NCBI GenBank assembly: GCA_002753515.1
Contig: PEAK01000018.1
Span: 1 to 64,000 of the forward strand
DNA length: 64,000 nt
Source of the DNA: Magnetococcales bacterium
Lineage (GTDB): Bacteria; Pseudomonadota; Magnetococcia; Magnetococcales; UBA8363
Reading direction: 5' to 3'
The notes below the pieces were generated by a model. That model saw nothing but the letters and a program-made list of their open reading frames with translations. It made no database searches and was not told where the DNA came from. The position numbers and the translations under genes were made by a program. Shown here piece by piece: positions 53,600 to 62,671 of the stretch (position 1 is the first letter of the stretch; each line of letters begins with the position of its first letter).

Positions 53600-55564
53600 T
53601 CAGCGTTTGTCGGTCCCACTGAACGGGCGCACCTCACCATGACGGATAAAATTTCGACGCACAAACAATGGGCGTTGCTTGGTCTCGTTAAAAATTTTCG
53701 CAATGTATTCCCCGACAAGGCTGACGGCCAGCAAATTCACCGACCCGAAAAACATGATCATCAACATCAATGTGGTAATCCCTTTGGGGGCCATGTCAGG
53801 CCAAAGGAGTTTGCTGATGATGACAAAGCCCACCAACAGCATGACGACTAAAACCAGTCCCAGACTGATTGCGGTCAACAGATTCAAAGGGACATTACTG
53901 AAAGAGAGGATACCGATTTTGGCCCAATTCAAATTTTTCAACAGATTATTCGTTGTAACCCCGTACATTCTTTCGGGACGAACATAATCCACACCCGTCT
54001 GGTGAAAACCGACAAACGCCCGCACCCCGCGCAAAAACAAATCCCGCTCGGGAAAACGCAGCATGGCCTCAACAACCGGGCGGGTGAGCAGAGAGAAATC
54101 CCCGGCATCGCGTGGGATATGCAAATAAGAAAACCAGCCAAATACCCGATAAAACAGCTTGTAGGCGATCTGCATGTGCCAAGGGGCCACGCGCTTGACG
54201 CGGCGACCATAGACGACATCATACCCTTCCCGCCATTTGGCCAGGAATTGTTCCAGCAACTCCGGTGGATCCTGCAAATCGCCATCCAAAAGGACACAGG
54301 CCCTTTTGCCAGAAATTTCCATACCACTCATGAAGGCCGCCTGGGAACCAAAATTGCGCGAATGGGTGATACCCATCACCCGGGAATCGGCAAAAGAGAG
54401 ACGACGAATAATCTCCTGGCTGTCGTCGGGGCTGCAATCGTTGACAAAAATGATTTCATAATCAACGCCCATTTTTTGCAATACCTTGGTCAGACGCTCA
54501 TGCATCAGGGGAATGGCCTGCCCATCCTTATAACATGCGATAATGGCGCTGATACTGTAACGATCACTGAGGGTGACCTGTTTGGATGAGGCCTGGTAGG
54601 CCTGCCGATCCGCCAAAGTCGTGTACCATTCCCTGGTTCTTTGCAACCCCTCGAGAAAACTGGTACGGGGTTCCCAGGATAACACCTGTTTCGCCCTGGC
54701 CGGATTGGCACACCATTCGGGCAAATCCCAGGATCGATTGGGCATGGTGAAGTGCGGTTGCTCTGCAATGCCAAACAGTTTTCGCGCCTCCTCGGCCACA
54801 TGACGGATGGTGGTCGAGTGGCCAGAACCAATATTAAAGGAGGCTCCATAATCTTTTGGCGTCAGATGCAGGGCGGCATCGACAAAAGATTCACAGGCAT
54901 CGTCCACAAAAATGAAATCCCGGGCGATATTGGGATCCACAAAGGGTGGCAACTGCCCCCGCTCCCCATGAATGATCAGGTTGGGAATCAAACGTGCGGG
55001 ATCTTCCAGGGGACCATAAACCGAGTAAAGGCGCAAATTGGCGCATGGCAAACCGTGCTGCCGTCCCATGAAGCGAATGGCAGCCGCCGCAGCCACCTTG
55101 GAGACGGCATAGTGACTGTTTGGTTGGCATACCGCCATCTCGTCGGGAGCATTGCACAATTCGCCATACTCCGACGAACTGCCCGCATGGATATAGCAAT
55201 GGATATTACGGCTTTGCAGCTCCTGCAACAGACGAACCACCAGGTTAAAATTGGTCTGATGGATTCGTTCCCATTCCGTCTCAAAAGAATACGCACCATA
55301 GGCGATGCAATCAAAAACGGTTTGTGGTCGAACCCGATCCAATAATTGCTGGATGTGGGACGTCACCAGAAGGTCATAGACCAGGATGTTTTCTTTTGGT
55401 AAATCGTCCAATCGCCAGGGTTGGGCATGGGATGAAACACCGTACACATCCCGCCGTACCCTTAAAAAGGAATGCAGAAGATTGGCGCCAATGAATCCGC
55501 TGGCACCCAGGATCAACACGGGTCCTGGAACCTGGTGATATTTTTCCTGAAGGGAACGGTTCAT
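53600..55564 (-). CDS. Fusion of NAD-dependent sugar epimerase/dehydratase and GT2 polyprenyl-phosphate glycosyltransferase
   Basis: A 654-residue two-enzyme protein. Residues 1-320 are a short-chain epimerase/dehydratase: GASGFIGANLL for NAD(P), the Ser in GSSSEYGE, and Tyr-xxx-Lys in HYAVSKVAAA. Residues 335-654 are a family-2 glycosyltransferase of the DPM1/ArnC type: SAIIACYKDGQAIPLMHERL, FVNDCSPDDSQEI, the DGDLQDPPELL metal site, and two C-terminal helices. Such proteins transfer a nucleotide sugar to undecaprenyl phosphate. Fusion would couple making the sugar to loading it on the carrier for the GT-C-like proteins downstream. The start overlaps the transketolase gene by four bases. Confidence 0.88.
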   Translation of the reverse strand: MNRSLQEKYHQVPGPVLILGASGFIGANLLHSFLRVRRDVYGVSSHAQPWRLDDLPKENILVYDLLVTSHIQQLLDRVRPQTVFDCIAYGAYSFETEWERIHQTNFNLVVRLLQELQSRNIHCYIHAGSSSEYGELCNAPDEMAVCQPNSHYAVSKVAAAAAIRFMGRQHGLPCANLRLYSVYGPLEDPARLIPNLIIHGERGQLPPFVDPNIARDFIFVDDACESFVDAALHLTPKDYGASFNIGSGHSTTIRHVAEEARKLFGIAEQPHFTMPNRSWDLPEWCANPARAKQVLSWEPRTSFLEGLQRTREWYTTLADRQAYQASSKQVTLSDRYSISAIIACYKDGQAIPLMHERLTKVLQKMGVDYEIIFVNDCSPDDSQEIIRRLSFADSRVMGITHSRNFGSQAAFMSGMEISGKRACVLLDGDLQDPPELLEQFLAKWREGYDVVYGRRVKRVAPWHMQIAYKLFYRVFGWFSYLHIPRDAGDFSLLTRPVVEAMLRFPERDLFLRGVRAFVGFHQTGVDYVRPERMYGVTTNNLLKNLNWAKIGILSFSNVPLNLLTAISLGLVLVVMLLVGFVIISKLLWPDMAPKGITTLMLMIMFFGSVNLLAVSLVGEYIAKIFNETKQRPLFVRRNFIRHGEVRPFSGTDKR

Positions 55565-56472
55565 GACCCCAGCCCGAGCAAACGCAGTATGGAAGGGGCG
55601 TCCAAGGCACTCTCCCGGCGATGGAACGCTTGCGAGCCACAGGTGGCGGATGGATAACCATGGGCGTGGGCATGCAGCACGGTATCCATGGAGACCCCCA
55701 TGGTCAATAATTCATGGGCCACCATTTGCCCCACCCCGCCGTGTGCCACATGCTCTTCGACAACACACAGACGACGCTGTTGTCGGACAACCGCCAAAAA
55801 CGCCGCCGGCATTTCCGAACTGCGAACCGGCAATTCCGTCACCCCCCAGATATCGGGCCGAACATCCCGCTCCATAGAGAGACAAGCCGCGAGCAACGGC
55901 CCCGCCACCGGACCCACGACCAATGTGGGAGTCCCCCGACCCGCCAACAACCGGCGCCAGGGGGCATACAGCGGCACCGTATAACCGGGAGGGCATTCGC
56001 AACGACCCAAACGTAAATAACCGGGTGCCGGTGAGACGGACATGCGCGCAACGATGGGCTGCACATCCTTGCCGAAGATGGGCACATGGACCCGCATACC
56101 GGGCAGGGTCAGCAGGATACCGTAGTCCTCAAGGGCATGGTGACTGGGACCCATGGCACCATAGGCATAGCCACCGCCATTACCCACCAGTTTGACCGGA
56201 AGCGATTGCAGGCACACATCATTACGAATCTGTTCAAACGGCCTGGCATACGCGAAAGAACCGAGACTATAAGTCCATGTCAACATCCCCTGTTGCGCCA
56301 ACCCGGCGGCAACAGAGATCATGTTTTGTTCAGAAATACCCGCATTGATGAATTTTTCCCCCATCACGGCCCGCAACGGTTCCAAAGCCTGGAATCCCAG
56401 GTCACCTGTGAGAAAAACAAAGGGGTGACGACCGAATAAAGACAGTAACGCGGAACAGACCGCATTCCTCAC
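55561..56472 (-). CDS. Transketolase C-terminal subunit (pyrimidine-binding and C-terminal domains)
   Basis: This 303-residue protein holds the second half of a transketolase: FLTGDLGFQALEPLR, the pyrimidine-domain Glu in KFINAGISEQNMISVAAGLAQQG, and VCLQSLPVKLVGNGGGYAYGAMGPSHHALEDYG. A C-terminal domain follows with VVEEHVAHGGVGQMVAHELL. With the N-terminal subunit encoded upstream (4-base overlap) it forms a split transketolase that moves two-carbon units between sugars. In a glycan operon it probably supplies a special sugar precursor rather than serving the central pentose pathway. Confidence 0.9.
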   Translation of the reverse strand: MRNAVCSALLSLFGRHPFVFLTGDLGFQALEPLRAVMGEKFINAGISEQNMISVAAGLAQQGMLTWTYSLGSFAYARPFEQIRNDVCLQSLPVKLVGNGGGYAYGAMGPSHHALEDYGILLTLPGMRVHVPIFGKDVQPIVARMSVSPAPGYLRLGRCECPPGYTVPLYAPWRRLLAGRGTPTLVVGPVAGPLLAACLSMERDVRPDIWGVTELPVRSSEMPAAFLAVVRQQRRLCVVEEHVAHGGVGQMVAHELLTMGVSMDTVLHAHAHGYPSATCGSQAFHRRESALDAPSILRLLGLGS

Positions 56473-57305
56473 GATATCGCCCTCCCGGCCAATTCCCGCA
56501 GAGCAAGCTCCAAGCCAGCCTTATCCAACGGCAGATAATGGGATTCCAAACGGTTTTCCATGAAAGAAATGCCATGTCCCTTGATCGTTTCCAGGAGTAA
56601 AACCGCTGGATGACCCGAAACCGCCACCCTTGGTGTGAGTGCCTGATACAGGGCGACGGGATCGTGGCCGTTGACCGAAGGGACCGCGGGACCAAACGCC
56701 GCTATCCTGGGAGCCAGATCCGCCATGGAAGCCACCTCCGTAGTCGAACCAAACCCTTGCCATCCGTTGTGGTCCACCAGGATGGTGAGTTGCTGCAATC
56801 GATTGTGGCAGGCAAAGATCAACGCCTCCCAGTTGGAACCCTCCTGCCACTCGCCATCGGAGGTCAGACAGTAGACCCGCCCGGGCTCGCCCCGTAATTT
56901 TTTGGCCAGGGCCATGCCGACGGCCATGGGCAAACCGTGCCCCAGGCTCCCGGTGGATACCGGAATGCGTGGGTGCCAGTTCGACAAGGGATGCCCCCCC
57001 AGGCGGCTACCATCGGCGTGAAACGTTGTTAACAAAGAGTCATCCAGCTCCCCCAAACTCCACAGGGTGATATAAAGTGCCCCGGCGGCGTGCCCTTTGG
57101 ACAAAACGAAAAGATCATCGTGCTGCATGATGTAATGGTGCAACAGCAACAGGGTATCCAAGCAGGAAAGATTGCCGCCAATATGTCCGATATGGCTGTC
57201 ATAATGCATTTGTAACAGACGGCGCACGGCTGCAGTACGTAACGGGGCAAACGATTCTTTGATTTTTATATATTTCTCCCCCTCGGAACACTCCATAACG
57301 AACAC
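56469..57305 (-). CDS. Transketolase N-terminal subunit (thiamine-diphosphate-binding)
   Basis: A 278-residue protein with the first half of a transketolase. HIGHIGGNLSCLDTLLLLHHYI, LSKGHAAGALY and STGSLGHGLPMAVGMALA are present. The thiamine-diphosphate motif is TSDGEWQEGSNWEA (Asp-Gly … Glu-Gly-x-x-Trp) with VDHNGWQGFGST after it. The start is GTG 57305 with GAGGAA close upstream; ATG 57296 is an alternative. It overlaps the C-terminal subunit by four bases and follows the radical SAM gene after six, so all three are co-transcribed. Confidence 0.9.
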   Translation of the reverse strand: MFVMECSEGEKYIKIKESFAPLRTAAVRRLLQMHYDSHIGHIGGNLSCLDTLLLLHHYIMQHDDLFVLSKGHAAGALYITLWSLGELDDSLLTTFHADGSRLGGHPLSNWHPRIPVSTGSLGHGLPMAVGMALAKKLRGEPGRVYCLTSDGEWQEGSNWEALIFACHNRLQQLTILVDHNGWQGFGSTTEVASMADLAPRIAAFGPAVPSVNGHDPVALYQALTPRVAVSGHPAVLLLETIKGHGISFMENRLESHYLPLDKAGLELALRELAGRAIS

Positions 57306-57311
57306 AATTCC

Positions 57312-58874
57312 TCAATGTTTCAGCAAACCCAGGGACCAGAATCGCCAACCGATCCGCCCTAATACAACCGAAAAATCGAGACAACGCAAGTGGTCATATA
57401 ATCGTTTCGCCAAAAATAGTATACGACATAGTTTCATAAAACCACCGTAAGTTTGTTTATCTTCGTAGAATGGTTTGCAATGGGGCAACAGATGGCCCAG
57501 CAGCCAATCAGGAAGACGCACGGTACCTGACAACAACAGCAAAGAATTGGCCAACGTTGGAGCCAATTCTTCATAATTATTTTCAATATGTGAGATTTTA
57601 TATTCCAATTGTTCCAATTGCTCGACCAGTTCCGTATTGGGAATGGCGCGCAACGAATGAAAGTTGATTGTGAAAGGACGCTTCAGGTCATTAACCATGC
57701 GGAGGGTGGCCTGGACGTCCGCAGCGGTTTCTACTGGTATATCAACGATTAAATCATACGCCGGGGGAATCATGGCCCCACCCCTGGCCAGACCGCTGAC
57801 GATGTCGGTCGCTTCCCGGATCAATCCCGGACGGTTGGGACGCTTGAAAAATTTAAGTACTTTCTCAGAGCCACTCTGAATCCCCATACGCACCCGATTC
57901 AAACCTGCTTTCTGTAATAGTTGTAATTTTTCAAGGTTTACATGCACTGGCGTTAAACCAGATATAACAATTGTTCTTGATATATGCTGCCGCCATTGAT
58001 CGGTGAACTCATGCAACACCGACATAGGGACATCCATGAAACAATCATCATTGAATTGAATGACCTGAATATAGGGATATTTTTTCAAAACAGAAGCGAT
58101 CTCTCCCACCAGGTATGGCACCGAAGGATACCGCACCTTGCCATAGCCTTTATCGAGTTTCAACAATCTTGAGTTGGCGCAAAAGGTACATTTGAAGGGG
58201 CATCCACGGGTCCAGACGGTTTTAAAGGCCATGGCTTCGGAATCCAGGTAGTCACCCAGGGCCACCGGACGAAACCGCTGCTGACGATCATAAAGATAAT
58301 CATCATCCCCATAGGATAAAAAAGGCAAGGTTGACAGCTCACTGTTGGTCAACAACGGGATCGCGGGATTTTTCACGATCCGATCATTATGACGGTACCA
58401 CACATTGGGAACATCGGTAATATCCCGACCCGCCATCCGAGCCGCAAGAAAGCGGGCAAAGGCCACCTCACCCTCGCTGAAACAAATCGCATCGGCATGG
58501 TCCATGGCATCCTCGGGACAGTAAATGGCGTGAACCCCACCCCACAGGATATAGATATCCGGATTGATCCGCCGAACCCGGGCGAGTATGGCCTTGAGAA
58601 CATCGGCGTCCGCGCTCATGGCCGCAACGCCAAGGATGTCAAAAAGGGCCAAATTCTCGGCGATTGCATCAACATCCCGGGGTTGGAGTTGCTCCTGCCC
58701 CCCCAGTTGCATGATGTTCCTGATCGACCGGGTATAGGCATTCATGACAAAAAACAGGGGCACCGCACCCAACATATCCTTGGCCACCCCACCTATTTTA
58801 CGGAATCCATAAGGATTCAATGTGGCGCCCACGTAAAGCAAAGCCAATTTAAGGTCATTGTTGGGTCGTATCAC
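57312..58874 (-). CDS. B12-binding radical SAM enzyme
   Basis: This 520-residue protein has an N-terminal cobalamin-binding-like domain (about 1-170; DILGVAAMSADADVLKAILARVRRINPDIYILWGGVHA). A radical SAM domain follows with the cluster motif CPFKCTFCANSR near residue 230. DDCFMDVPMSVLHEFTDQW and RVRMGIQSGSEKVLKFFKR are typical of B12-dependent members. These enzymes methylate or rearrange unactivated carbons. As first gene of the glycan operon it probably modifies a sugar or lipid. A ~100-residue C-terminal domain is of unknown role. It starts 26 bases after the livF stop, so read-through from the liv operon is possible. Confidence 0.87.
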   Translation of the reverse strand: MIRPNNDLKLALLYVGATLNPYGFRKIGGVAKDMLGAVPLFFVMNAYTRSIRNIMQLGGQEQLQPRDVDAIAENLALFDILGVAAMSADADVLKAILARVRRINPDIYILWGGVHAIYCPEDAMDHADAICFSEGEVAFARFLAARMAGRDITDVPNVWYRHNDRIVKNPAIPLLTNSELSTLPFLSYGDDDYLYDRQQRFRPVALGDYLDSEAMAFKTVWTRGCPFKCTFCANSRLLKLDKGYGKVRYPSVPYLVGEIASVLKKYPYIQVIQFNDDCFMDVPMSVLHEFTDQWRQHISRTIVISGLTPVHVNLEKLQLLQKAGLNRVRMGIQSGSEKVLKFFKRPNRPGLIREATDIVSGLARGGAMIPPAYDLIVDIPVETAADVQATLRMVNDLKRPFTINFHSLRAIPNTELVEQLEQLEYKISHIENNYEELAPTLANSLLLLSGTVRLPDWLLGHLLPHCKPFYEDKQTYGGFMKLCRILFLAKRLYDHLRCLDFSVVLGRIGWRFWSLGLLKH

Positions 58875-58900
58875 CGGTCACCTGTAAGTCGAAGAGCAGG

Positions 58901-59641
58901 CTAACCCTGGGAGGTTACTTTACCCAGATAGGCCTGACGCACCTCTGGATTGGTCAATAATTCTTGACCCGTACCCGTCAGTCGCATGAGACCATTCACC
59001 AGGACATAACCCCGATCAGCCAATTGGAGCGCCTGATTGGCATTTTGTTCCACCAAAAACACCGTGGTACCCGATTGCACGATGGAGCGAATCAAGGCAA
59101 ATATTTTTTTGACGACCATTGGAGCCAATCCCAGGCTGGGTTCATCCAGCAACAGCAACCTGGGTTGCCCCATCAGGGCACGTGCAATGGCCAACATTTG
59201 CTGTTCCCCCCCCGACAGCGTCCCCGCTTTTTGCTGGCGTCTTTCTTTAAGGATAGGGAACAAATCAAAAAGATAATCCGTATTGGCAACCCGACCCCGT
59301 TTTCCCAGGGCAACCTTGCCCAGCTCCATGTTTTCGCTCACCGTCATGCCGGGAAAGATGCGCCGGCCCTCAGGTACCAAGGCCAAACCAAGGGGCGCGA
59401 TGGCATGCGTGGGAAGATGCGTGATATCGGCATCGGCGAAGGAAATCGACCCCCTAGCGGCGCGAGGGATGCCAAACAACGTCATGAGCAAGGTCGATTT
59501 ACCCGCACCATTGGCACCGATCAACGTGACGATCTCCCCCGGATAAACCACCAGGGAAACATCCTCCAAAGCACGCACCGGGCCATAGTAACTCGAAACC
59601 CCCGTCAACTCCAAAAGGGGCGAACGCCGGTTCTCAGCCAA
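58901..59641 (-). CDS. livF: LivF: branched-chain amino-acid ABC transporter ATPase
   Basis: A 246-residue ATPase with Walker A GANGAGKSTLL, signature LSGGEQQMLAIARAL, Walker B LLLLDEPSLGLAP and the switch His region FLVEQNANQAL. ELTGVSSYYGPVRALEDVSL is the standard LivF opening. The start is TTG 59641, which overlaps livG by eight bases and has GGAGG just upstream; the longer frame upstream lies inside livG. It pairs with LivG to power LivHM. It is the last gene of the operon. Confidence 0.95.
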   Translation of the reverse strand: MAENRRSPLLELTGVSSYYGPVRALEDVSLVVYPGEIVTLIGANGAGKSTLLMTLFGIPRAARGSISFADADITHLPTHAIAPLGLALVPEGRRIFPGMTVSENMELGKVALGKRGRVANTDYLFDLFPILKERRQQKAGTLSGGEQQMLAIARALMGQPRLLLLDEPSLGLAPMVVKKIFALIRSIVQSGTTVFLVEQNANQALQLADRGYVLVNGLMRLTGTGQELLTNPEVRQAYLGKVTSQG

Positions 59642-60485
59642 GATACGCCTCCACGACACGGGGATTTCGTTGAATGTCCGCTGGACACCCCTGGGCAATG
59701 ACCTCGCCATGATCCAATACCACGATGTGATCAGACAATTCCATTACCAATCCGATATCGTGTTCGATCAAAAGTATGGTCAGATTGAAATCGTTCTTCA
59801 GGCGACGAATCAGGTGGCTCAACGCCTGGGTTTCCATGGGATTGAGTCCCGCCGCTGGTTCGTCCAGACATAAAACCATGGGGTCGGTACACAAGGAGCG
59901 CGCCATTTCAACGCGACGTTGATGACCATACGGCAGTTGCCCCGCCAGACGATCGGCATCCGCCTCAAGAGAAAAAAAACGTAACCATTCCATGGCCCGG
60001 TTGATCGCCATGTTCTCTTCATCACGAAAATGTCGCGTCCCCAAAAGCCCGCCGAAAAAATAGCGGTTCAATTGCCGATACTGGGCTACCAATAAATTTT
60101 CCAGAACTGTCATTTCTTTGAAAAGACGAATATTTTGAAACGTTCTGGCAATCCCCGCCCGACAAACGCTATGGGGACCGCCAAACATTTTGGCACGCAA
60201 CTTTCCCCATACCTGCCCGGGGTGGACCAGGTCAGACCAGGCAAACGATTGCCCCAACAAATGATGCAGATGGGTTGCGGGGCGATTGGGGGGCGTTAAA
60301 ATGATATGACCATTCTGGGGTTTATAAAATCCGGTGATACAGTTGAACAGGGTCGTTTTTCCGGCACCGTTGGGGCCGATAATGGCCGTAATGTTGCCCC
60401 AGGCAACCTGCAAACTCACCCGATTGAGGGCCACCACGCCACCGAAGCGTAGCGTGACGTCTTGAACGTCCAGGAGCGTGTTCAA
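59634..60485 (-). CDS. livG: LivG: branched-chain amino-acid ABC transporter ATPase
   Basis: A 283-residue ATPase beginning LLDVQDVTLRFGGVVALN. Walker A is GPNGAGKTTLFNCITGFY, the signature region PYGHQRRVEMARSL, Walker B VLCLDEPAAGLNP, and the C-terminal end DHGEVIAQGCPADIQ…VVEAYLG is that of LivG. An insert of about 25 residues (HHLLGQSFAWSDLVHPGQVW) after the Q-loop region is longer than usual. The start is TTG 60485, overlapping the livM stop (TTGA) with GGGGAGGAAAG upstream. Confidence 0.95.
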   Translation of the reverse strand: MNTLLDVQDVTLRFGGVVALNRVSLQVAWGNITAIIGPNGAGKTTLFNCITGFYKPQNGHIILTPPNRPATHLHHLLGQSFAWSDLVHPGQVWGKLRAKMFGGPHSVCRAGIARTFQNIRLFKEMTVLENLLVAQYRQLNRYFFGGLLGTRHFRDEENMAINRAMEWLRFFSLEADADRLAGQLPYGHQRRVEMARSLCTDPMVLCLDEPAAGLNPMETQALSHLIRRLKNDFNLTILLIEHDIGLVMELSDHIVVLDHGEVIAQGCPADIQRNPRVVEAYLG

Positions 60486-61720
60486 GCTTTCCTCCCCTGG
60501 AACACCGGACGCCGTGCCCGCACCAATCCTTGAGGCCGCCATATCATCATGACCACCATGGCCAAACCAAAAACGAGAATGCGGTAGTCAGAGAAATCGC
60601 GCAACATTTCCGGAAGGACGGTCAGGACGACTGCGGCAATCATGACCCCGGGAATGGACCCCAGGCCGCCAAGAACCACAATGGCCAAAATCAATGCTGA
60701 TTCAAAGAAGGTGAACGAAGTCGGATTGACGAACCCTTGTGATGCCGCAAAAAAAACGCCACCGATGCCGCCGATCATGGCACCGAGGGCAAACGCGGAG
60801 AGTTTGACGGTGACATGATTGATACCCAAGGATCGACAGGCGATTTCATCCTCCCGCAACGCCTCCCAGGCCCGCCCCAAAGGCATGGTTTTCAAGCGGC
60901 TGACCAGGGCCAGAATCAGCAATACCACCAAAAACAGTACCAAATAGATGAAAATATTACGGGTATTGCTGGAATAGTCGATACCGAGAAATTCGTGGAT
61001 GGGAATCCCCCCCTCTTTGGCATGGCGTGAAAATTCCAAACCAAAGAATGTGGGGAAATCGACGCGGAGGCCATTGGGACCCCCGGTGAAATCCATCCAA
61101 TTGTTCAGGACCAAACGGATGATTTCACCAAATCCGAGGGTGACGATGGCCAAATAATCCCCATGCATACGCAATACGGGAAAACCCAGCACAATGCCGC
61201 AACAGGCCGCCAACAGGGCCCCCAGGGGGAGGGAAAGCCAAAATCCCAAACCCAGATAATGGTGGCCCAGGGCATAGCCATAGGCACCAACTGCATAAAA
61301 AGCAACAAATCCCAAGTCCAGAAGGCCCGCCAGGCCGACGACAATATTCAAACCCAAGGCCAGCAACACATAAATCAAAGCCAGTATGGCCACGGTCAAT
61401 CCATATTTGCCCAGAAAAAAAGGGAGTACCAAACCAACCACGGGCAGTACAAAGAAAGCCAGCCGATGCACGGACGGACGGGATCCCCAGGATGAAACCC
61501 GTGACCAAGGCGATGGTTTCCCTGTTTTTTCACCAAGACGCCAACGTTTGAACAACAAAATCATCCAATGAATGCAAAAAGCAATCAAGGTCAACCAAAG
61601 GGGAGGTTGCCAGCGCAGGTTGAAATCATAACCATCCAACACCAAACCCGAGACCGGCGCGGTCAGCAACAAAACAAGGATGGCCGTCAGCAAAGGTTGG
61701 GTCAACAATGGATGGCCCAT
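60482..61720 (-). CDS. livM: LivM: branched-chain amino-acid ABC transporter permease
   Basis: This 412-residue membrane protein has the LivM core (LALGLNIVVGLAGLLDLGFVAFYAVGAYGYAL, then YLAIVTLGFGEIIRLVLNNW and GGLGSIPGVMIAAVVL). About 95 extra N-terminal residues hold two further hydrophobic segments, as in some longer LivM proteins. It forms the membrane channel with LivH. It begins three bases after the livH stop and overlaps livG. Confidence 0.93.
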   Translation of the reverse strand: MGHPLLTQPLLTAILVLLLTAPVSGLVLDGYDFNLRWQPPLWLTLIAFCIHWMILLFKRWRLGEKTGKPSPWSRVSSWGSRPSVHRLAFFVLPVVGLVLPFFLGKYGLTVAILALIYVLLALGLNIVVGLAGLLDLGFVAFYAVGAYGYALGHHYLGLGFWLSLPLGALLAACCGIVLGFPVLRMHGDYLAIVTLGFGEIIRLVLNNWMDFTGGPNGLRVDFPTFFGLEFSRHAKEGGIPIHEFLGIDYSSNTRNIFIYLVLFLVVLLILALVSRLKTMPLGRAWEALREDEIACRSLGINHVTVKLSAFALGAMIGGIGGVFFAASQGFVNPTSFTFFESALILAIVVLGGLGSIPGVMIAAVVLTVLPEMLRDFSDYRILVFGLAMVVMMIWRPQGLVRARRPVFQGRKA

Positions 61721-61723
61721 GGG

Positions 61724-62659
61724 TTACACCTTGGTAATCTGCGGTTGGCCCAGGAGGCCGCTGGGACGGAAAATCAACACCAGGACCAGGAGTGAAAAAG
61801 CGAACACATCCTTGTAGTCGGAATTGACGAATCCGGCAAAGAACGACTCGGCCAACCCCAGGATCAATCCACCCAGCATGGCACCCGGAAGGGAACCGAT
61901 CCCCCCTAAAACCGCCGCCGTAAAAGCTTTGATGCCGGTGATGAAGCCGATATGGAAATCAAAGGATCCATAATTGAGGCTGACCAATACCCCGGCAATG
62001 GCCGCCATGGCCGCCCCGATAACGAAAACAATGGCAATGATGCGATTGGTATCGATACCCAGCAATGCCGCCATGATACGATCCTGCTCGGTGGCTCGGC
62101 AGGCCCGTCCCATGGACGTTCCCTGCATGATGAAGGTCAGAACCGCCATACTCAGAAAGGCGACGATGATAATCAACAATTGCACATAGGTGATTTGTAC
62201 CACCCCACCCTGGTCGCCCACCGGCAGTATGAAAGACCCCTGCAACAAGCTGGGCATCCCTTGGGAACGGGCTCCTTGGGCAATACGGACATAATTTTGC
62301 AAAATCAGGGAAACACCGATGGCCGTGATCAATGGTGCCAGGCGGGTGGAATGCCGCAGGGGACGGTAGGCGATCTTTTCCACAAACCAGCCGTACAAGG
62401 CGGTGACCAATACGGTGGCCAGCAGAACGGCCACCAACAATAGAGGAACGGATGTCAATCCGAAAAAGTGCAGGACGGCGAGAAAAATGGCGGCCAGGTA
62501 AGCGGAAACCATATAGATTTCGCCATGCGCAAAATTGATCATGCCGATAATGCCATACACCATGGTATAGCCGATGGCGATCAGGCCATACGTCGCCCCG
62601 AGAATCAGCCCATTGACCGTCTGTTGCGCAAAGATTTCCGCTGCCATGGTCGCAACCAT
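61724..62659 (-). CDS. livH: LivH: branched-chain amino-acid ABC transporter permease
   Basis: A permease of about 310 residues with the LivH pattern QQTVNGLILGATYGLIAIGYTMVYGIIGMINFAHGEIYM, RACRATEQDRIMAALLGID and GGIGSLPGAMLGGLILG. ATG 62659 is used; GTG 62662 and ATG 62647 (MAAEIFAQQ) are alternatives, the last matching the shortest homologues. It sits 12 bases after livK and forms the transport channel with LivM. Confidence 0.93.
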   Translation of the reverse strand: MVATMAAEIFAQQTVNGLILGATYGLIAIGYTMVYGIIGMINFAHGEIYMVSAYLAAIFLAVLHFFGLTSVPLLLVAVLLATVLVTALYGWFVEKIAYRPLRHSTRLAPLITAIGVSLILQNYVRIAQGARSQGMPSLLQGSFILPVGDQGGVVQITYVQLLIIIVAFLSMAVLTFIMQGTSMGRACRATEQDRIMAALLGIDTNRIIAIVFVIGAAMAAIAGVLVSLNYGSFDFHIGFITGIKAFTAAVLGGIGSLPGAMLGGLILGLAESFFAGFVNSDYKDVFAFSLLVLVLIFRPSGLLGQPQITKV

Positions 62660-62671
62660 CACCCGGTGCCG

